NCBI GenBank assembly: GCA_009886305.1
Contig: QXZO01000103.1
Coordinates: forward strand, 1 to 7,898
DNA: 7,898 nt
DNA from: Betaproteobacteria bacterium
GTDB lineage: Bacteria; Pseudomonadota; Gammaproteobacteria; Burkholderiales; Eutrophovitaceae
Direction of reading: 5' to 3'
The position numbers and the translations under genes were made by a program. This document shows positions 5,979 through 7,898 of this stretch, one piece after another. Within the stretch, counting starts at the first letter, position 1. Every line of letters starts with the position of its first letter. Under the pieces are notes generated by a model. The model saw nothing but the letters and a program-made list of their open reading frames with translations, was not told the origin of the DNA and ran no database searches.

Positions 5979-6136
5979 AAACCAAATAATTACGCCTTAC
6001 CTTTAGGCACCAGCTCCGAAAGCGATGTGAAAAATGCGATGCCATCGGCTTCTTCTCACTGGTCGGATAACCATGTGACATTTGTTCGAATTTTTCAAAT
6101 AAATTTGCAGTCTCTATCCCGATCTATTATTAACCT

Positions 6137-6808
6137 GTGGAAGAGCAAAAAAAATTGGTCAATTTAGGGGGGGGCGTGACGCTTCCAATACTAGAAAAGT
6201 ATCTACCGCAAATTCTTTGGATTAAGCGCGATCCGATTGTCGATGCAATTTCGACCACTCTAAAGTCTCAGCTGGACTCCGCGCTCACATATCACTCTTA
6301 CGATCACTCGGACGAGGTGACTGGCATGAGTGTTGCGCTTGCTGCAGACGACGGTATCGAGAACCATGATCTATTATTACTGGGTATCGCTGCCGCTTAC
6401 CACGACTCAGGTTTTATTGAGCAAAGATTGGATCATGAAGAAATAGGCGCGGACCTGGCCGAAGACGCTATGAGAGCCGATGTGCGATTTTCTTCCCAGG
6501 ATATTGAGCTTACAAGGCAAATGATTCTCGATACAAAATTACAAACTGCGGGAATGTCTCATGAGCTGAACACAAGGTTGTCGCCCTGGCTGATTGACGC
6601 AGATCTATCCAACCTAGGTAGGCCCGATTTTATTTTACAAACTAAGTTACTAGCAGAGGAGCTCAATATACCAATTGAGTTGATGTTTAAAGAGTCCCTT
6701 GCCCTCATGGATAGGCACGAGTGGCACAGTCCGGCTGGCAGCAAAGTTCTGGGACCGCAAAAGCGCATAAATAAGGATGCTTTAATGGCTGACCTTAATA
6801 AAAAATAG
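6137..6808 (+). CDS. HD-domain metal-dependent phosphohydrolase
   Basis: This protein has up to 223 residues and an HD hydrolase fold. Metal-ligand candidates run in the usual order: H53/H57 in TYHSYDHSDEV, the HD pair H89-D90 in AAAYHDSGF, H100 in DHEEIGADLAEDAM, and D154/D156 in WLIDADLSNLG. Such proteins hydrolyse phosphomonoesters, nucleotides or cyclic nucleotides. The 'YH...H...AAxYHD' layout recalls both cyclic-nucleotide phosphodiesterases and bacterial HD nucleotidases, and the substrate cannot be read from sequence. There is no membrane segment. The start is uncertain: GTG 6137 lacks a ribosome-binding site, TTG 6155 follows GGAAGAG by nine bases, and GTG 6176 follows an A-G8 run that could serve as Shine-Dalgarno. 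All three keep the HD domain whole. motA follows 97 bases downstream with no clear terminator between. Confidence 0.82.
   Translation: MEEQKKLVNLGGGVTLPILEKYLPQILWIKRDPIVDAISTTLKSQLDSALTYHSYDHSDEVTGMSVALAADDGIENHDLLLLGIAAAYHDSGFIEQRLDHEEIGADLAEDAMRADVRFSSQDIELTRQMILDTKLQTAGMSHELNTRLSPWLIDADLSNLGRPDFILQTKLLAEELNIPIELMFKESLALMDRHEWHSPAGSKVLGPQKRINKDALMADLNKK
6147..6174 (+). repeat. Homopolymer pair A8 and G8 at the 5' end of the HD gene
   Basis: Eight A (6147-6154) and, twelve bases later, eight G (6167-6174) lie within the first 13 codons counted from GTG 6137. Both are long enough to slip during replication. If translation starts before them, a one-base change would put the HD gene out of frame. 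If it starts at GTG 6176, the G8 run would be part of the ribosome-binding site instead. Confidence 0.7.
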
Positions 6809-6905
6809 TAACCAAGTTGTTGTTAAGACGAATTAAAGTCGAAGACGTTAGCTGCACAGAGAACAACCGATTTGAAGTAATGAAGTAAAAGGATGTAGAG
6901 AAATC

Positions 6906-7718
6906 ATGAAAATCTCGTTCAGTACCATCATGGGTTTTGTGCTCGGACTCGGCGCTTTCGTATTTGCGGTTTGGGAAGTTACTGGAGGTTTTGCAGGCGT
7001 AGTGATGTTCGCTAATGCAGCCGCAGCGGCGGTTGTGTTGGGAGGGACCGTTGCAGCCACAATGATTTCATACGAATGGCGATATGTAGTCAAAGCACTA
7101 AGGACCCAAGCCCAAGTATTTGTGCCAACATCCGTGAACGCGAAGTCTCTATTTGGCACCGTAGAACTAGTCATTGGTTGGGGTAAAATTGGAGCGAGAG
7201 ACGGGCTTTTGGCTCTTGAATCGGAGTTCAAAAAGGTCGACACAGATGACGACCCCTTTCTCGCGCACTGTATCCAGCTTTTTTTGGCGGGTTACGATAA
7301 GGACAACCTGCGCCAAAAACTTAATACTTTTATCGCTAAATCATATGAACGTAATATGGTTCAGGCCACCATATTAAATACGATGGCTAATATTTCACCG
7401 GGCTTTGGAATGATCGGAACCCTTGTTGGACTGGTAGCTATGTTGGCAACTTTGGACCCCAGTGATCCCAGTGGTTTAGGTCAGTCACTATCTGTTGCCT
7501 TGCTTACGACGCTGTATGGAACAATGTTCGCACAGCTCGTTTTTAAGCCTGCCTCGAGGCGCGCAGAGCAAAAGGAACAAATTCAGAAATTCAAAAATCA
7601 ACTCATTGCAGATGGCTTTTTACTTCTCCTCACCCGTGCAAATTCGGTTGAAATACAAGACCACTTAAACAGCTATTTAGACCCTGCGATTCATTTTGAT
7701 ATTGCACAGGGATCGTAA
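6906..7718 (+). CDS. motA: Flagellar motor stator protein MotA (PomA-like)
   Basis: This 270-residue inner-membrane protein forms the stator ring around MotB and transmits ion-driven torque to the rotor protein FliG. Four hydrophobic segments are visible: about 8-25, 28-53, 158-181 and 195-213. The cytoplasmic loop between the second and third has the MotA/TolQ/ExbB-family stretch ARDGLLALESE (97-107), whose charged residues contact FliG. The third segment carries ANISPGFGMIGTLVGLVAML with P165 at the position of the functional proline of E. coli MotA (P173), and KPASRRAE (214-221) begins the C-terminal tail. Length fits the PomA/MotA class (about 250-290). The start at 6906 is preceded by GAGA five bases upstream and AGGA further back, neither strong. 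It is directly followed by motB with 14 bases between stop and start, a standard stator operon. Confidence 0.95.
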   Translation: MKISFSTIMGFVLGLGAFVFAVWEVTGGFAGVVMFANAAAAAVVLGGTVAATMISYEWRYVVKALRTQAQVFVPTSVNAKSLFGTVELVIGWGKIGARDGLLALESEFKKVDTDDDPFLAHCIQLFLAGYDKDNLRQKLNTFIAKSYERNMVQATILNTMANISPGFGMIGTLVGLVAMLATLDPSDPSGLGQSLSVALLTTLYGTMFAQLVFKPASRRAEQKEQIQKFKNQLIADGFLLLLTRANSVEIQDHLNSYLDPAIHFDIAQGS

Positions 7719-7732
7719 AGGGGACCGTAGCA

Positions 7733-7898
7733 ATGAGTGAGGTAGAGGAAGCACCACCAATATACGACTCAGACCCCAGCGAAGATACCAGTTGGCTGGT
7801 GACCTATGGAGATATGGTCACTTTGTTAATGGTGTTTTTTGTTCTGATGTTTTCAGCATCAAAAATTAATGAAGAAAAGTATGACTTGGTTGCGCAAA
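7733..7898 (+). CDS. motB: Flagellar motor stator protein MotB, N-terminal part, cut by the right window edge
   Basis: The first 55 codons are present, starting at ATG 7733 with AGGGG (7719-7723) nine bases upstream and overlapping the motA stop region. After an acidic cytoplasmic tail (residues 1-20) comes WLVTYGDMVTLLMVFFVLMF (21-40), the single transmembrane plug helix of MotB/PomB. D27 is the ion-binding aspartate essential for torque. The residue before it is Gly, where many MotB and PomB proteins have Ala. The peptidoglycan-binding OmpA-like domain lies beyond the window. Whether the coupling ion is proton or sodium cannot be decided from this fragment, though the 'LLM-FFVL' stretch recalls PomB. 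Confidence 0.95.
   Translation, partial: MSEVEEAPPIYDSDPSEDTSWLVTYGDMVTLLMVFFVLMFSASKINEEKYDLVAQ

Noticed and set aside
6021..6090. TGTGA elements as CRP (cAMP receptor protein) half-sites upstream of the HD gene, attractive because of the nearby cyclase.
   Set aside because: Neither TGTGA has a TCACA partner at the required six-base spacing, so no CRP site can be claimed.
5955..6167. A 70-codon + strand frame starting with TTG and overlapping the start of the HD gene, which could join it by a -1 slip on the A8 tract.
   Set aside because: The start lies in the loop of a hairpin, there is no ribosome-binding site, and the translation has no domain pattern. A programmed frameshift is possible on paper only, and the HD gene has its own start options.
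7793..7815. Gly in place of Ala before the MotB ion-binding Asp as a novel motor variant.
   Set aside because: As I recall, Gly at this position occurs in many MotB/PomB-type proteins, and the essential Asp is present.

Overview
The window looks like a chromosomal segment from a Gammaproteobacterium, plausibly a marine, polarly flagellated one. This is inferred from the protein families only: a SiaA/SiaB/SiaC signalling module, a MotA/MotB stator pair, a rod-type flagellar protein and a periplasmic TonB C-terminal domain protein. There is no rRNA, tRNA, CRISPR array, transposase or integrase, and base composition looks even throughout (moderate GC). Species cannot be assigned from the sequence alone.

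Layout, left to right. Bases 1-123 hold the last 40 codons of a + strand membrane protein that runs in from outside the window. Bases 285-464 can encode a 59-residue, two-helix membrane protein (+). Facing it on the - strand is a short orphan protein with the N- and C-terminal signatures of flagellar rod proteins (511-861). A 336-base divergent intergenic region follows (862-1197), carrying a perfect 9-bp direct repeat. Next, on +, is a class III nucleotide cyclase (1198-2214), predicted to make cAMP. It faces a four-gene - strand cluster, read from right to left: a secreted TonB_C protein (5905-5510), then siaA (5450-3198), siaC (3201-2821) and siaB (2787-2251). A 231-base divergent region with a hairpin (5906-6136) separates that cluster from a + strand HD-domain hydrolase (6137-6808), motA (6906-7718) and the first 55 codons of motB (7733 to the window end).

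How the parts may work together. In Pseudomonas, SiaA (membrane PP2C-type phosphatase) and SiaB (kinase) set the phosphorylation state of SiaC. Unphosphorylated SiaC binds the coiled-coil stalk of the diguanylate cyclase SiaD and activates it. Here siaA, siaB and siaC are all present and look intact, but the window has no GGDEF protein. The neighbouring output enzyme is instead a class III adenylate cyclase with an N-terminal coiled coil. The simplest reading is a Sia partner switch rewired to cAMP, set among flagellar genes, with an HD protein nearby that could be a hydrolase of the signal. The family assignments are well supported. The rewiring and the link to motility are inference.
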